In this document: in pieces, positions 1 through 8,947 of the stretch
How the letters are laid out: each line of letters begins with the position of its first letter
Position numbering within the stretch: the stretch's first letter is position 1
Assembly: GCF_036174265.1 (NCBI RefSeq)
Contig: NZ_CP108055.1
Span: 2,108,001-2,172,000 of the forward strand
Direction: 5' to 3'
DNA: 64,000 bases
From: Streptomyces sp. NBC_00285
GTDB taxonomy: Bacteria; Actinomycetota; Actinomycetes; Streptomycetales; Streptomycetaceae
Translations under genes and position numbers: made by a program
Notes under the pieces: model-generated
Database searches by the model: none
Told to the model about the DNA's origin: nothing
Seen by the model: only the letters and a program-made list of their open reading frames with translations

Positions 1-87
1 CGTTTCGACCGCTCCTACGCACGGCACGAGCCCATGCCGCCGCAGATCTCCGAGAGGATCCGTGAAGGCGCGCGAGACGCCTCGTAG
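1..87 (+). CDS. 3' end of an unidentified gene (partial)
   Basis: The window opens inside a reading frame that ends in TAG at 85-87. The 28 visible residues (ending EGARDAS) are basic and polar, with Streptomyces-like G/C third positions. A good terminator hairpin follows 6 bases later, which supports a real gene end. Too little is visible to name a product. Confidence 0.5.
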   Translation, partial: RFDRSYARHEPMPPQISERIREGARDAS

Positions 88-93
88 TTGGGG

Positions 94-119
94 CCGGGCG
101 CCGCACAAGTGGCGCCCGG
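94..119 (+). terminator. Rho-independent-type hairpin after the partial gene
   Basis: Perfect 9-bp inverted repeat CCGGGCGCC / GGCGCCCGG with an 8-nt loop, just after the stop at 87. There is no U-tract, as is usual in Streptomyces. Confidence 0.6.
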
Positions 120-295
120 GGCCCGGCAGGTGACGTTTACGGAACCTTTCCCTCCGCCCAGGCGGGCGGCTTCGGCCGTCCGCCGACGAATGTCGGTACC
201 TGCGGATACCCTGATGACCTGATCAACAGGTGTGCGGAGCACGGAAGTCGGGAAGGCCGCAGGAGCGGGAGCAACGCGGCGATCGGGGGGCGGGA

Positions 296-1957
296 ATGAC
301 CGTTAACGGCGGTTACGCGGACTTCTTCGGTCCGCAGGTGCCGCGCACGGGTGACGAGGCACAGACGGCCACGTTCGCCCTGGCCTCGGCGGCCTATCGG
401 GACAATCCGATGGAGGAGATCCTCAAGGCCAACAACGAATGGCACGAGTCGACCATCAAGGGCGGCCGCAGCTGGGCAAAGATCTTCCGCCCCAACCTCG
501 GCGAGGCCTTCTCCACGGCCGTGGTCATCCGCATGCTCGGCAAGGGCCGCAAGCCGCTCATCCAGTCCTTCGGCGCCGAGCCGCAGGTCGTGGTCGAGCA
601 CTGTCTCGCGGCGAACAACATCCGCCGGGACCGGGACAACTGGCTGAGCGCCGTGGTGGTGCTGTGCGGTGTGCTCTTCCTGCCCGGATTCCTGGTCTGG
701 CTGATGGTCTTCACGCTGCGCACCAACGTCGCCAGGCGCGACGACAAGCAGGCGGGCGTGCTCGGCACAGCGCTGCTGGTCGCGATGGGGGCGCTCGCCG
801 TGCTCTTCCTGATCAAGATGCCCTTCGGCGGCTTCTGGGCCCTGTACGCACGCGCGTGCGTGGTCCTCCCTGTGGTCGGCTGGTTCTGGGCCAAGCAGAT
901 CTGCGAGCGCACGGCGACGGACCTGCGGAGCCGCTGGGACAATCTGCTGGCCGGCAGCAGCGTCGGCGCCAAGGTGCCCGAGGCGGTGCCGAGCAGCCCC
1001 GGTGAGACCGCGGCCGAACAACTCCGCCAGTCCCTCGCCACCCTCAGCGCCGAACAGCAGTCCAACTCCGTCTTCTACGCCGGCCCCAAGGGGATACTCG
1101 GCATGGGCACCCGCTGGGGCAGCTGGCAGCTGGCCGAGAACCTGGTGTCCGCCGACCCCACCCGGGAGATCCACCCCTTCCGCAGCTGGGACGTCATCCG
1201 CTCCATCCACGACCAGCTGCGCATGCTGGAACGCAACACCATCAACACCGGCGGCTTCCCGAAACCGTCCGTACGGCACTGGGTCGTCACCCCGATCGCG
1301 GAAGGCGCCAAGGCGGTGACCCGGCCCGGGGGCACGGACGTGGACGCGTACCAGGTCAAGTCCCACGCGATACAGGACATCTGCAACAAGCAGCAGTTCG
1401 GCGGCGGAGACCGGCACTACCTGGGCGTCCAGTGGACGCTGTGGGAGGGGCAGCTGGTCCTCACCATGATGATCACGGTGACCGTGCTGCACGAGACCCT
1501 GCGCATCGAGGTCACCGGGCACGCACTGGGGCCGGTGCACGGGCTGTTCACCTCGAAGCCGGAGGCCAAGGAGAAGGAGGTCGCCAAGTCGATCCGGTTC
1601 TGGGAGACCCGGAAGATCAAGCTCCCGCTGGTCGACGCCGACGAGGTGGTTCGTCTCGCCGCCCGGGCGCCCCTGACCCGGTATCCGCCGCTGCTCAACT
1701 GGCTCGGCGGCGCGCTCGTCCTGCCCGAGCCGTTCGGTGTGCGGCACGCCTGGGCGGACCGGCCGTGGCGGCACCGCTTCATGGCCGACGACGCGCTGCG
1801 TGCCGCGACACCGGTGCTGCGGGTCGTGCACGCCGCGGCGATCCGGGTCCTGGAGGACAACGGCGTGGACACGGAGAAGTTCGGCACGCGGGCGGGCTTC
1901 CTGAGCACGCAGGTCCAGGACGTGTCCCCGCGCAAGGCCGACCTGTACGACGCGTAG
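296..1957 (+). CDS. Conserved multi-pass membrane protein of unknown function
   Basis: A 553-aa protein. I start it at the ATG at 296, which follows the purine-rich GGGGGGCGGGA, rather than at an in-frame upstream codon at 230. Three hydrophobic segments lie near residues 116-140, 153-175 and 178-200. A soluble N-terminal part precedes them, and a long C-terminal domain follows that contains one more hydrophobic stretch near 385-405. I recognise no catalytic motif. It converges on the HIT-family gene across a G-rich spacer. It is probably a conserved Streptomyces hypothetical protein. Confidence 0.85.
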   Translation: MTVNGGYADFFGPQVPRTGDEAQTATFALASAAYRDNPMEEILKANNEWHESTIKGGRSWAKIFRPNLGEAFSTAVVIRMLGKGRKPLIQSFGAEPQVVVEHCLAANNIRRDRDNWLSAVVVLCGVLFLPGFLVWLMVFTLRTNVARRDDKQAGVLGTALLVAMGALAVLFLIKMPFGGFWALYARACVVLPVVGWFWAKQICERTATDLRSRWDNLLAGSSVGAKVPEAVPSSPGETAAEQLRQSLATLSAEQQSNSVFYAGPKGILGMGTRWGSWQLAENLVSADPTREIHPFRSWDVIRSIHDQLRMLERNTINTGGFPKPSVRHWVVTPIAEGAKAVTRPGGTDVDAYQVKSHAIQDICNKQQFGGGDRHYLGVQWTLWEGQLVLTMMITVTVLHETLRIEVTGHALGPVHGLFTSKPEAKEKEVAKSIRFWETRKIKLPLVDADEVVRLAARAPLTRYPPLLNWLGGALVLPEPFGVRHAWADRPWRHRFMADDALRAATPVLRVVHAAAIRVLEDNGVDTEKFGTRAGFLSTQVQDVSPRKADLYDA

Positions 1958-1971
1958 GCATCCGGCGGTGC

Positions 1972-2000
1972 GGGGGGTCTGGGGGCGGGGGGTCTGGGGG
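1972..2000 (+). other. Potential G-quadruplex between convergent genes
   Basis: Four G-runs of 6, 5, 6 and 5 bases (1972-1977, 1981-1985, 1987-1992, 1996-2000) separated by TCT, C and TCT. The spacing fits a compact intramolecular quadruplex. It lies just past the stop at 1957 and before the convergent HIT gene, so it could act in transcription termination. The function is inferred. Confidence 0.5.
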
Positions 2001-2059
2001 CGGTAACCCCCGGTCCCCGTCGGTCCGGACGGGCCGGTCGGTGTCGGCCTCGGCTGAGA

Positions 2060-2608
2060 TCAGTCCGTCGGCCAGGCCTCCGCCAGCATCTTCCGGGTGT
2101 CCCCCAGCAGCTGCGGCAGCACCTTCGTGTGGCCGACGACGGGCATGAAGTTCGTGTCGCCACCCCAGCGCGGGACGATGTGCTGGTGCAGGTGGGCGGC
2201 GATACCGGCGCCGGCGACCGTCCCCTGGTTCATGCCGATGTTGAAGCCGTGCGCCCCGGACGCGGTCCGCAGGGCCGTCATCGCCTGCTTGGTCAGCGCG
2301 GCCAGTTCGGCGGTCTCCGGCTCGGTGAGGTCGGTGTAGTCGGCCACATGCCGGTAGGGCACAACCATCAGATGGCCGCCGGTGTAGGGGTAGAGATTGA
2401 GCACCGCGTACACCAGTTGTCCGCGCCGGACGATCAGACCGTCCTCGTTGGATTTGGCCGGGATGGAGCAGAAGGGACAGCCGTCTTCGGCACCCGGGCC
2501 GGTCGGCTTGTTCTCGCCCTGGATGTAGGCCATCCGGTGGGGTGTCCACAGACGCTGGAACGCGTCCTGCGTCCCGACTCCCCACTGCTGCTCCGGCTCA
2601 CTCGTCAT
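2060..2608 (-). CDS. HIT-family nucleotide phosphorylase/hydrolase (Ap4A-type)
   Basis: A 182-aa histidine-triad protein. The active-site motif HLHQHIVPRW sits at residues 139-148, and a CPFC pair at 44-47 fits the zinc site of actinobacterial members. Its closest known type is the Mycobacterium tuberculosis Rv2613c family, a diadenosine tetraphosphate phosphorylase encoded beside thrS in that genus too. The start is the ATG at 2608; another ATG 12 bases upstream (MLHC) is possible. Here a K+ channel gene separates it from thrS. Confidence 0.88.
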   Translation of the reverse strand: MTSEPEQQWGVGTQDAFQRLWTPHRMAYIQGENKPTGPGAEDGCPFCSIPAKSNEDGLIVRRGQLVYAVLNLYPYTGGHLMVVPYRHVADYTDLTEPETAELAALTKQAMTALRTASGAHGFNIGMNQGTVAGAGIAAHLHQHIVPRWGGDTNFMPVVGHTKVLPQLLGDTRKMLAEAWPTD

Positions 2609-2687
2609 GCAGTGCAGCATATGACTTCGCCCGTTCGCGCCGTGTCGGTGGGGTTGTGGGAAAAACGGTCCGGGCCAAGCTGGACGG

Positions 2688-3551
2688 GTGGACGACGACA
2701 GCCGCGGAGCCGACGACACCGGGGAACACAGGAGCCACGACCACGAGGCCCGCCGGACCCGGGCCGCCGGTAGGCACGTACGGGGCGCCCCCGTCTCCGG
2801 CTCCCGCGGGACGCCGCCCGCCGACGACCGCGAGGCCCGCTGGGAGCAGCGCACGGAACTCCCTCTCGCCGTCGCCGCCCTGGCCTTCCTCGCCGGGTAC
2901 GCGCTCCGGGTGCTGGCCGACGGTCTCGCGGACGGTCTGCTCGACCTCTGTCTGGCCGTGACACTGGCCGCCTGGGCGCTGTTCGCCGTCGACTACGCGG
3001 TGCGCCGGCGTCTGAGCGGGCAGCGGCAGCGCTTCGTACGGACCCACGTCCTGGACACCCTCGTGCTGCTCCTGCCTCTGCTGCGGCCCCTGAGGGTCGT
3101 GAAGGTGTACGAGGCCGTGCAGCGCCGGCGCGGACGGCCCCGGCTCGCCCTGCACGCGCGCGTGAGCGTCTACGCCGGTCTGTCGACCCTGCTGCTGGGC
3201 TTCACCGGTGCTCTCGCCGTCTACCAGCAGGAACGCCACGCACCCGGGACCACCATGCACACCTTCGGTGACGCCGTCTGGTGGACCTGCGCCACCCTCG
3301 CCACCGTCGGTTACGGCGATGTCGTCCCGGTCACCCCGCTGGGCCGCCTGATCGCGGTCGGCGTGATGATGATCGGGCTGGCCCTGCTCGGCGCCGTGAC
3401 CGGGAGGACGACGAAGGGCCCCCGGGGAACTGAACTCCCCGAGGGCCCCACCTGCAGGCGTCAGACCTGTGTCCGCTCCTCGACGACCTTCGCGATCTTC
3501 GCGATGGCCTCGTCGAACGGGATGCCGTTCTCCTGCGAGCCGTCGCGGTAG
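2688..3551 (+). CDS. Voltage-gated-like potassium channel, C-terminus altered
   Basis: A 287-aa membrane protein starting at GTG. The selectivity filter TVGYGD is at residues 206-211 after a pore helix. Hydrophobic segments lie near 58-80, 84-105, 122-140 (arginine-containing, S4-like) and 161-181, and the inner helix is 218-237. Just after the inner helix the frame passes through the thrS terminator hairpin and continues about 91 bases antisense to the 3' end of thrS. The last ~48 residues therefore look non-native, and the usual cytosolic tail may be lost. The pore itself appears intact. Confidence 0.8.
   Translation: MDDDSRGADDTGEHRSHDHEARRTRAAGRHVRGAPVSGSRGTPPADDREARWEQRTELPLAVAALAFLAGYALRVLADGLADGLLDLCLAVTLAAWALFAVDYAVRRRLSGQRQRFVRTHVLDTLVLLLPLLRPLRVVKVYEAVQRRRGRPRLALHARVSVYAGLSTLLLGFTGALAVYQQERHAPGTTMHTFGDAVWWTCATLATVGYGDVVPVTPLGRLIAVGVMMIGLALLGAVTGRTTKGPRGTELPEGPTCRRQTCVRSSTTFAIFAMASSNGMPFSCEPSR
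3416..3448 (-). terminator. thrS terminator hairpin
   Basis: 13-bp stem (GGGCCC.CGGGGA arms) with a 7-nt loop. The single mismatch becomes a G-U pair only in the minus-strand RNA, so the hairpin suits thrS better than the plus-strand channel gene that runs through it. Confidence 0.65.
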
Positions 3552-5437
3552 CGGAAGGACACCGAGCCGCCCGCCATGTCCTCGTCGCCCGCGATGACCA
3601 TGAAGGGCACCTTCTGCTTCTGGGCGTTGCGGATCTTCTTCTGCATGCGGTCCGAGGAGGAGTCCACCTCGACCCGCAGGCCCTGCTTCTTGGCGGCCGC
3701 GGCGAACTTCTCCAGGTACTCCACGTGTGCGTCGCCGATCGGGATGCCGACCGCCTGGACCGGGGCCAGCCAGGCCGGGAAGGCGCCCGCGTAGTGCTCC
3801 AGGAGCACCGCGAAGAACCGCTCGATGGAGCCGAACAGCGCGCGGTGGATCATGACCGGGCGCTGCTTGGTGCCGTCGGGCGAGGTGTACTCCAGCTCGA
3901 AGCGCTCCGGCAGGTTGAAGTCGAGCTGGATCGTCGACATCTGCCAGGTACGGCCGATCGCGTCCTTGGTCTGGACGGAGATCTTCGGGCCGTAGAAGGC
4001 GGCGCCACCCGGGTCCGGGACCAGGGGCAGGCCCTGCTTCTCGGCGACCTGACGCAGGGTCTCGGTCGCCTCTTCCCAGACCTCGTCGGAGCCGACGAAC
4101 TTCTCCGGGTCCTTGGTGGACAGCTCCAGGTAGAAGTCGGTCAGGCCGTAGTCGCGCAGCAGGCCGAGGACGAAGGTGAGCGTCTTGTCGAGCTCCTCCG
4201 ACATCTGCTCACGGGTGCAGTAGATGTGCGCGTCGTCCTGGGTGAAGCCACGCGCGCGGGTGAGGCCGTGCACGACACCCGACTTCTCGTACCGGTACAC
4301 GGTCCCGAACTCGAAGAGGCGCAGCGGCAGTTCACGGTAGGAGCGGCCGCGCGCGTCGAAGATCAGGTTGTGCATCGGGCAGTTCATGGGCTTGAGGTAG
4401 TAGTCCACGCCCTCGTCGAGCTGCATGGGCGGGTACATGCCGTCGGCGTACCAGTCCAGGTGCCCGGACTGCTCGAAGAGCTTCCCCTTCGTCGCGTGCG
4501 GGGTGTAGACGAACTCGTAGCCCTCCTCCTCGTGGCGGCGGCGCGAGTAGTCCTCCATGACGCGGCGGATGATGCCGCCCTTGGGGTGGAAGACGGCGAG
4601 GCCGGAGCCGATCTGCTCCGGGATGGAGAACAGGTCGAGCTCGGAGCCCAGCTTGCGGTGGTCGCGCTTCTCGGCCTCGGCGAGAAAGTCGAGGTGCGCC
4701 TTCAGCTCGTCCTTGGTCGGCCACGCGGTGCCGTAGATGCGCTGGAGCATCGGGTTCTTCTCGCTGCCGCGCCAGTAGGCGGCCGCGTTGCGCATCAGTT
4801 TGAACGCCGGGATGTTGCGGGTGGAGGGCAGGTGGGGACCGCGGCACAGGTCCTTCCAGCACAGCTCGCCGGTCTTGGCGTCGAGGTTGTCGTAGATGGT
4901 GAGCTCGCCGGCGCCGACCTCGACGTCCGCACCGTCGTCGCTCGACGCGGAACCCTTGAGGCCGATCAGCTCCAGCTTGTACGGCTCGGCGGCCAGTTCC
5001 TCGCGGGCGGCCTCGTCGGTGACCACACGGCGGGAGAACTTCTGCCCCCGCTTCTGGATCTCCTGCATCTTCTTCTCGACGGCCTTGAGGTCCTCGGGCG
5101 TGAACGGCTTCTCGACGTCGAAGTCGTAGTAGAAGCCGTCCTTGACCGGCGGGCCGATGCCCAGCTTGGCCTCGGGGAAGAGCTCCTGCACGGCCTGCGC
5201 CATCACGTGGGCGGCGGAGTGGCGCAGGATGTTGAGGCCGTCCTCGGAGGAGATCTCCACGCCCTCCACCTCTTCGCCCTCGGAGAGGACGTACGCGAGG
5301 TCCCTGAGCTCGCCTCCCACGCGCGCGGCGACGATCGAGCGTTCGCCCGCGAAGAGCTCGGCGGCCGTAGTGCCCGTCGTCACCACGCGTTCTTCCCGCT
5401 CGGAATCGCGCTGGATGATCACACGGACGTCTGACAC
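3461..5437 (-). CDS. thrS: Threonyl-tRNA synthetase
   Basis: 658 aa, full length for the family. It charges tRNA-Thr in the cytosol. Domains in order: an N-terminal TGS domain (to about 62); the editing domain with HSAAH at 73-77 and the later DLCRGPHLP motif; the class II catalytic core with the zinc-cysteine motif PMNCPMH and the motif-2 segment FGTVYRYE; and a C-terminal anticodon-binding domain starting near WLAPVQA. The ATG follows a GGAG-type ribosome site. No T-box or other leader is visible in the 90-bp spacer upstream. Confidence 0.97.
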   Translation of the reverse strand: MSDVRVIIQRDSEREERVVTTGTTAAELFAGERSIVAARVGGELRDLAYVLSEGEEVEGVEISSEDGLNILRHSAAHVMAQAVQELFPEAKLGIGPPVKDGFYYDFDVEKPFTPEDLKAVEKKMQEIQKRGQKFSRRVVTDEAAREELAAEPYKLELIGLKGSASSDDGADVEVGAGELTIYDNLDAKTGELCWKDLCRGPHLPSTRNIPAFKLMRNAAAYWRGSEKNPMLQRIYGTAWPTKDELKAHLDFLAEAEKRDHRKLGSELDLFSIPEQIGSGLAVFHPKGGIIRRVMEDYSRRRHEEEGYEFVYTPHATKGKLFEQSGHLDWYADGMYPPMQLDEGVDYYLKPMNCPMHNLIFDARGRSYRELPLRLFEFGTVYRYEKSGVVHGLTRARGFTQDDAHIYCTREQMSEELDKTLTFVLGLLRDYGLTDFYLELSTKDPEKFVGSDEVWEEATETLRQVAEKQGLPLVPDPGGAAFYGPKISVQTKDAIGRTWQMSTIQLDFNLPERFELEYTSPDGTKQRPVMIHRALFGSIERFFAVLLEHYAGAFPAWLAPVQAVGIPIGDAHVEYLEKFAAAAKKQGLRVEVDSSSDRMQKKIRNAQKQKVPFMVIAGDEDMAGGSVSFRYRDGSQENGIPFDEAIAKIAKVVEERTQV

Positions 5438-5527
5438 CGGTCTCTCCTGACTGAAGGTGGGTGCGGCGCCATACCGGGAGCGCGCGCAAGAGGGGATCGT
5501 ACCGACCCGGCACCCGCCTCCGCGAAA

Positions 5528-6766
5528 TCAGTCCCCTCCGCAGGCTTCCTGACCGGACTCTCCGCATGCCTCCTCGAAGAAGTCCAGATTCTCCTGGAGG
5601 GACTTCATCAGCCGGTCCCGCTCGGCCTCGTCCACCTGTACGGGCGCGACTCCGGTGGCCCCGGTGAGCCTGCGGAAGCCGCCGCGGCTCTCCAGCCGGC
5701 CGTGCACCCGGACCGGCAGCCCGACGAGGTGGGCCTGCCCGGCGATCCGGTACGCCTCCTCGTCCAGCGTCAGCCGCAGGTGCGGGATCTCGGCGCCGGC
5801 GATCACGCGCAGCCGTACCGACCCGTCGCCGCGCGGCCCCGACCTGTGCATCCGCTCCACCGTGCCGGTGATCCGCACCGGGACGGAGGGCTCCTCGCGC
5901 AGGAAGCGGGCTCCGGCCTCGCGCAGCACGGGCAGGTCGCCGGGCGAGAACTCGACGGCCTCGGCACGGGCCGCGCACCCTTCGGGGACCCCGGCCGCGG
6001 GCGCCCACTCGACGGCGATGCGGGCACCTTCGGTACCCCGCACGAGGGCGATCAGCGCCTCGGTGAGCTCCCGGCTGACACCCGCCTCGACGGCCCCGTC
6101 GAAGGCGTCCATGCCGCCGGTGGCCCGCTGGTAGTCGATGGCCTCCCTGGTCGCGTAGAGGGCCTGGTGGAGGCGGACGGCGAGGGGGCGGGCGGTGTCG
6201 ACGGGCACGAAGGCGGTGAGCCGGCGGCCCCCGGTGGCCGAGCCGACCAGGACGGTGTCCAGGGTCGCGGCTGCCGTACGGCGGTGGCGGGCGCCGTAGT
6301 AGCCGGCACGCGCGCGTGTGGCGAGCGCGCCGGCGAGCAGGGTCTGGCGGGCGGCGGCGCGCAGTTGCTCCTCGACGCTCCAGGTCGTGGCGTCGGCGGG
6401 GCCGGTCGGGACGTCCCGCCACCAGCGGATCTCGTCGCTGGGCACAGCGAGCCCGACGAGCACCTCGCGCGCCGAGGGGGTGCCGCTGCGGGACAGCGCG
6501 ACGAGGGCCTCGCCGAGGAGTTCCTCGCTGTCGGGGAACGCACGGCTCTCGGGCACGAGCAGGCTGGTCCCGCCCGCGCCCGGGCCCGGCGGCGTCCAGC
6601 GGCCGTAGCGGCCCGGAGCGCCGCCGCGCCGCTGCCAGCCGTGCCGGTGCAGCAGGGCGCTCAGGACGGCGGGGTCGACCTCGTCGGGAGTCGGTGAACG
6701 CTCCCAGTGGGCCTCCGGGTGGGGGCGTACGGCACGCAGTGGCTCCTCCAGCGGCCGGTGGGTCAT
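5528..6766 (-). CDS. Conserved hypothetical protein coupled to a DUF4365 gene
   Basis: A 412-aa soluble protein. The ATG at 6766 overlaps the stop of the upstream DUF4365 gene by 4 bp (ATGA), so the two are translationally coupled. The longer reading frame upstream of this ATG is out-of-frame sequence of the neighbour. Composition is mixed alpha/beta with no transmembrane segment or signal peptide, and it ends in a Cys-containing acidic tail. I do not recognise a family. Its tie to a nuclease-fold-like partner suggests a shared role. Confidence 0.85.
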   Translation of the reverse strand: MTHRPLEEPLRAVRPHPEAHWERSPTPDEVDPAVLSALLHRHGWQRRGGAPGRYGRWTPPGPGAGGTSLLVPESRAFPDSEELLGEALVALSRSGTPSAREVLVGLAVPSDEIRWWRDVPTGPADATTWSVEEQLRAAARQTLLAGALATRARAGYYGARHRRTAAATLDTVLVGSATGGRRLTAFVPVDTARPLAVRLHQALYATREAIDYQRATGGMDAFDGAVEAGVSRELTEALIALVRGTEGARIAVEWAPAAGVPEGCAARAEAVEFSPGDLPVLREAGARFLREEPSVPVRITGTVERMHRSGPRGDGSVRLRVIAGAEIPHLRLTLDEEAYRIAGQAHLVGLPVRVHGRLESRGGFRRLTGATGVAPVQVDEAERDRLMKSLQENLDFFEEACGESGQEACGGD

Positions 6767-7329
6767 GGTCTGCCTCCCGTCCCGACGCGCGTCATGATCT
6801 CGCACAGCGCCCGGTCGTCGAAGATGCGGTTGGTCGGAATCCGCACGGTGGTCCGGGTCCGGCCGGTGATGGGGTGGCCGGCCAGGTTGACCCAGTAACA
6901 GCAGTGTCTGAGGTCGAGGCGGTCGTGGCCGGCGCGCAGCCAGTCGTCCTGGGTTCTCGGGACGAGCATGACCACCAGGATCTTGTGGACGGACACCGGT
7001 GTGCGGGCGAGTTTGCGCAAGTGGTCGTTGTCGAGCGTGAAGGAGAAGAACCGGCCTGCCGGGTTGGGCGCGATCTGGTAGGTGCACTTGAGCTGCACCT
7101 TGATGGTGACCTCGTCGTCGACGGTGTGTCCGGGCGAGCCGTGGCTGACGTGCCAGTCGATGCCGTTGTCCGGAAAGGGTTGCGACAACGAGCAGCCGGC
7201 CGCCGCCGCGACGGCGTGCAGATAGCCCACCTGCAGTGTCTCCATGCAGGCGGTGGTGGCGAGCGTGCCGCGAAGGGGGCCCGTGCGTTCGGGCAGCAGC
7301 CCGCCCCGCTCGGGCTGCGCTATCGCCAT
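6763..7329 (-). CDS. DUF4365 domain protein (PD-(D/E)XK nuclease-like fold)
   Basis: 188 aa. The ATG at 7329 has GGAAGG about 10 bases upstream; an earlier in-frame codon at 7350 lacks this. DUF4365 proteins are placed among restriction-endonuclease-like folds. Here GIDW (D58) and VQLK (Q79, K81) look like the D...QxK catalytic signature. It is the first gene of a two-gene unit with the 412-aa protein. Nuclease activity is inferred, not shown. Confidence 0.8.
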   Translation of the reverse strand: MAIAQPERGGLLPERTGPLRGTLATTACMETLQVGYLHAVAAAAGCSLSQPFPDNGIDWHVSHGSPGHTVDDEVTIKVQLKCTYQIAPNPAGRFFSFTLDNDHLRKLARTPVSVHKILVVMLVPRTQDDWLRAGHDRLDLRHCCYWVNLAGHPITGRTRTTVRIPTNRIFDDRALCEIMTRVGTGGRP

Positions 7330-7519
7330 GACCAACAGCCTTCCAAGCAAAGTGACATGCCCACAATGGGGGCGGATGAATCCCGCGCCGGGCCGCTGAA
7401 CTGCAAAGACCCGTACTCCTGTTGTGTCCTTCCGGCGTACGGCGCAAACAGCCCGGGTATCACCAAACAGGCAGAAGACGGTGCGTCAGCTGCCGTGGGT
7501 GAACGAGGGGTTGAGTTGG

Positions 7520-8245
7520 ATGACGTACTGGTACGAAGGGCCCCTGGCCGCTTTCGACACGGAGACCACGGGCGTTGACGTCGAGACCGACCGGATCGTG
7601 TCGGCCGCCGTCGTCGTCCAGGACGCCGCGGGCAGCCGGCCGCGGGTGAGCCGGTGGCTGGTCAACCCGGGCGTGCCGGTGCCCGCCGGGGCGACGGCGG
7701 TGCACGGGCTGACGGACGAACATCTCCAGCGCAACGGCCGCTGGCCGGCGCCGGTGATGTTCGAGATAGCCGAGGCGCTGGCGGAGCAGGCGGTGGCGGG
7801 CCGTCCGCTGGTGGTGATGAACGCGCCGTTCGATCTGACACTGCTGGACCGGGAGTTGCGCCGCCATCGCGCGTCGTCCCTGGACCGCTGGTTCGACACC
7901 TCACCGCTGCTGGTGCTGGATCCGCGGGTCCTCGACAAGCATCTGGACCGCTACCGCAAGGGCCGCCGCACCCTGACCGACCTGTGCGCGCACTACGACG
8001 TCGAACTGGAGGGCGCACACGACGCGGCGGCCGACGCGCTGGCCTCACTGGATGTCGTACGGGCGGTCGGGCGCCGTTTCGCGGCCCGGCTGGAGCGGCT
8101 GGCGCCTCCGGAGCTGCACAATCTGCAGGCGGTGTGGCACGCGGCGCAGGCACGGGGCCTGCAGGCGTGGTTCGCGCGCAGCGGCTCGGAGGAGTCGGTG
8201 AGCACGGACTGGCCGCTGCGTCCGGATCTGCCCGCGGCGGCATGA
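7520..8245 (+). CDS. DEDDh 3'-5' exonuclease (DnaQ / Pol III epsilon-like)
   Basis: 241 aa. Exo I motif FDTETTG is near residues 12-18, the second acidic motif is in NAPFDLTLLD, and the Exo III motif HDAAADA is near residue 167. Together these give a complete DEDDh active site for removing 3' nucleotides from DNA or RNA. The ATG at 7520 is preceded by GAGGGG. No extra domain is present, so it is a stand-alone exonuclease rather than a polymerase fusion. It is divergent from the DUF4365 gene. Confidence 0.9.
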   Translation: MTYWYEGPLAAFDTETTGVDVETDRIVSAAVVVQDAAGSRPRVSRWLVNPGVPVPAGATAVHGLTDEHLQRNGRWPAPVMFEIAEALAEQAVAGRPLVVMNAPFDLTLLDRELRRHRASSLDRWFDTSPLLVLDPRVLDKHLDRYRKGRRTLTDLCAHYDVELEGAHDAAADALASLDVVRAVGRRFAARLERLAPPELHNLQAVWHAAQARGLQAWFARSGSEESVSTDWPLRPDLPAAA

Positions 8246-8257
8246 CAAGGCATGAAG

Positions 8258-8288
8258 AAAGCCGGCCCGTCTGCGACGGACCGGCTTT
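8258..8288. terminator. Bidirectional terminator between exonuclease gene and tRNA-Val
   Basis: AAAGCCGGCCCGTC / GACGGACCGGCTTT stem (14 bp, one mismatch) with a TGC loop. It can serve the plus-strand exonuclease gene and the minus-strand tRNA. Confidence 0.6.
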
Positions 8289-8294
8289 TCCCGG

Positions 8295-8366
8295 TGGGCG
8301 ATACTGGGTTCGAACCAGTGACCTCTTCGGTGTGAACGAAGCGCTCTCCCACTGAGCTAATCGCCC
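8295..8366 (-). tRNA. tRNA-Val(CAC)
   Basis: A 72-nt cloverleaf on the minus strand: acceptor GGGCGAT/ATCGCCC, D-arm GCTC...GAGC, anticodon arm CTTCG-TTCACAC-CGAAG with anticodon CAC, T-loop TTCGAAC, discriminator A. CCA is not encoded. It is identical to the copy at 18370-18441. Confidence 0.97.
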
Positions 8367-8379
8367 GGGAACGCACTGA

Positions 8380-8409
8380 ACAATACAGGTCCCCGCGGGT
8401 TTCCTTCAA
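8380..8409 (-). promoter_or_regulatory. Promoter for tRNA-Val
   Basis: On the minus strand TTGAAG (-35) is separated by 18 nt from TATTGT (-10), about 13 nt before the mature tRNA. It overlaps the 3' end of the SRPBCC gene. Confidence 0.5.
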
Positions 8410-8852
8410 TCCGCTTCCAAGTGGGCGACGAGCCCCCGCCGTCCGGCGCGCATCATCAGCCGGTGGTTGGCCCGGAAGACCAGCCGTCCCGGCACGGCCA
8501 GGCGCCGGAGCAGCGGCTTGTTCACCTCGGTGACCTGTTCGTAGCGGGCGAGGCTGCCGTCGCCGTCCGCGGTGATCGTCCAGCGCGCCCAACCGTCGAG
8601 GTCCCCGGCCATCGCGATCTCCAGCACCCCGGCCTCCGGGGCTCGGCGCACCTCGCGCGCGGTGAAGACCAGGTCGTACGGCAGCACGGCACGGATCGTG
8701 ATCAGACCGGTGGTGTCGTCGAGTCGGCGGACCTCGCGCACCTGGGGCCACCAGCGGGGATACTCCTCGGCCCGTTCCAGTGCGGCGTAGACGGCGGCTG
8801 GCTTCGCGGGCAGGGACCACTGGGTGCGGAAGCGGAATCGGGTCCAGTCCAT
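8406..8852 (-). CDS. SRPBCC / polyketide-cyclase-like protein
   Basis: 148 aa with START/Bet v1-type features: an aromatic-rich N-terminus (MDWTRFRF), then AAVYAALE and EEYPRWWP, a pattern common in SRPBCC proteins that bind a hydrophobic ligand. The ligand is unknown. I prefer the ATG at 8852 because the family start is MDW-like; an in-frame ATG at 8879 would add nine residues. The gene is divergent from the 783-aa membrane protein, and the spacer carries short direct and inverted repeats. Confidence 0.8.
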   Translation of the reverse strand: MDWTRFRFRTQWSLPAKPAAVYAALERAEEYPRWWPQVREVRRLDDTTGLITIRAVLPYDLVFTAREVRRAPEAGVLEIAMAGDLDGWARWTITADGDGSLARYEQVTEVNKPLLRRLAVPGRLVFRANHRLMMRAGRRGLVAHLEAD

Positions 8853-8886
8853 GCGCTGAGTATGGGTGAAGCCCGGCATCGGATTC

Positions 8887-8911
8887 GAGTACGTCCTGAG
8901 TATGTGTACTC
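8887..8911. promoter_or_regulatory. Inverted repeat in a divergent promoter
   Basis: GAGTAC - 13 nt - GTACTC. The spacer holds CTGAGTATG (8896-8904), a direct repeat of 8856-8864. It lies between two divergent genes and is a possible operator. Confidence 0.3.
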
Positions 8912-8947
8912 ATGTCGCGACGCGTGACCCAGCCCACACTTCACAGC

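Noticed and set aside
5528..8245. Classical phage-defence island
   Set aside because: Only one nuclease-like pair and one exonuclease are present, among housekeeping genes. No known defence hallmark is adjacent.
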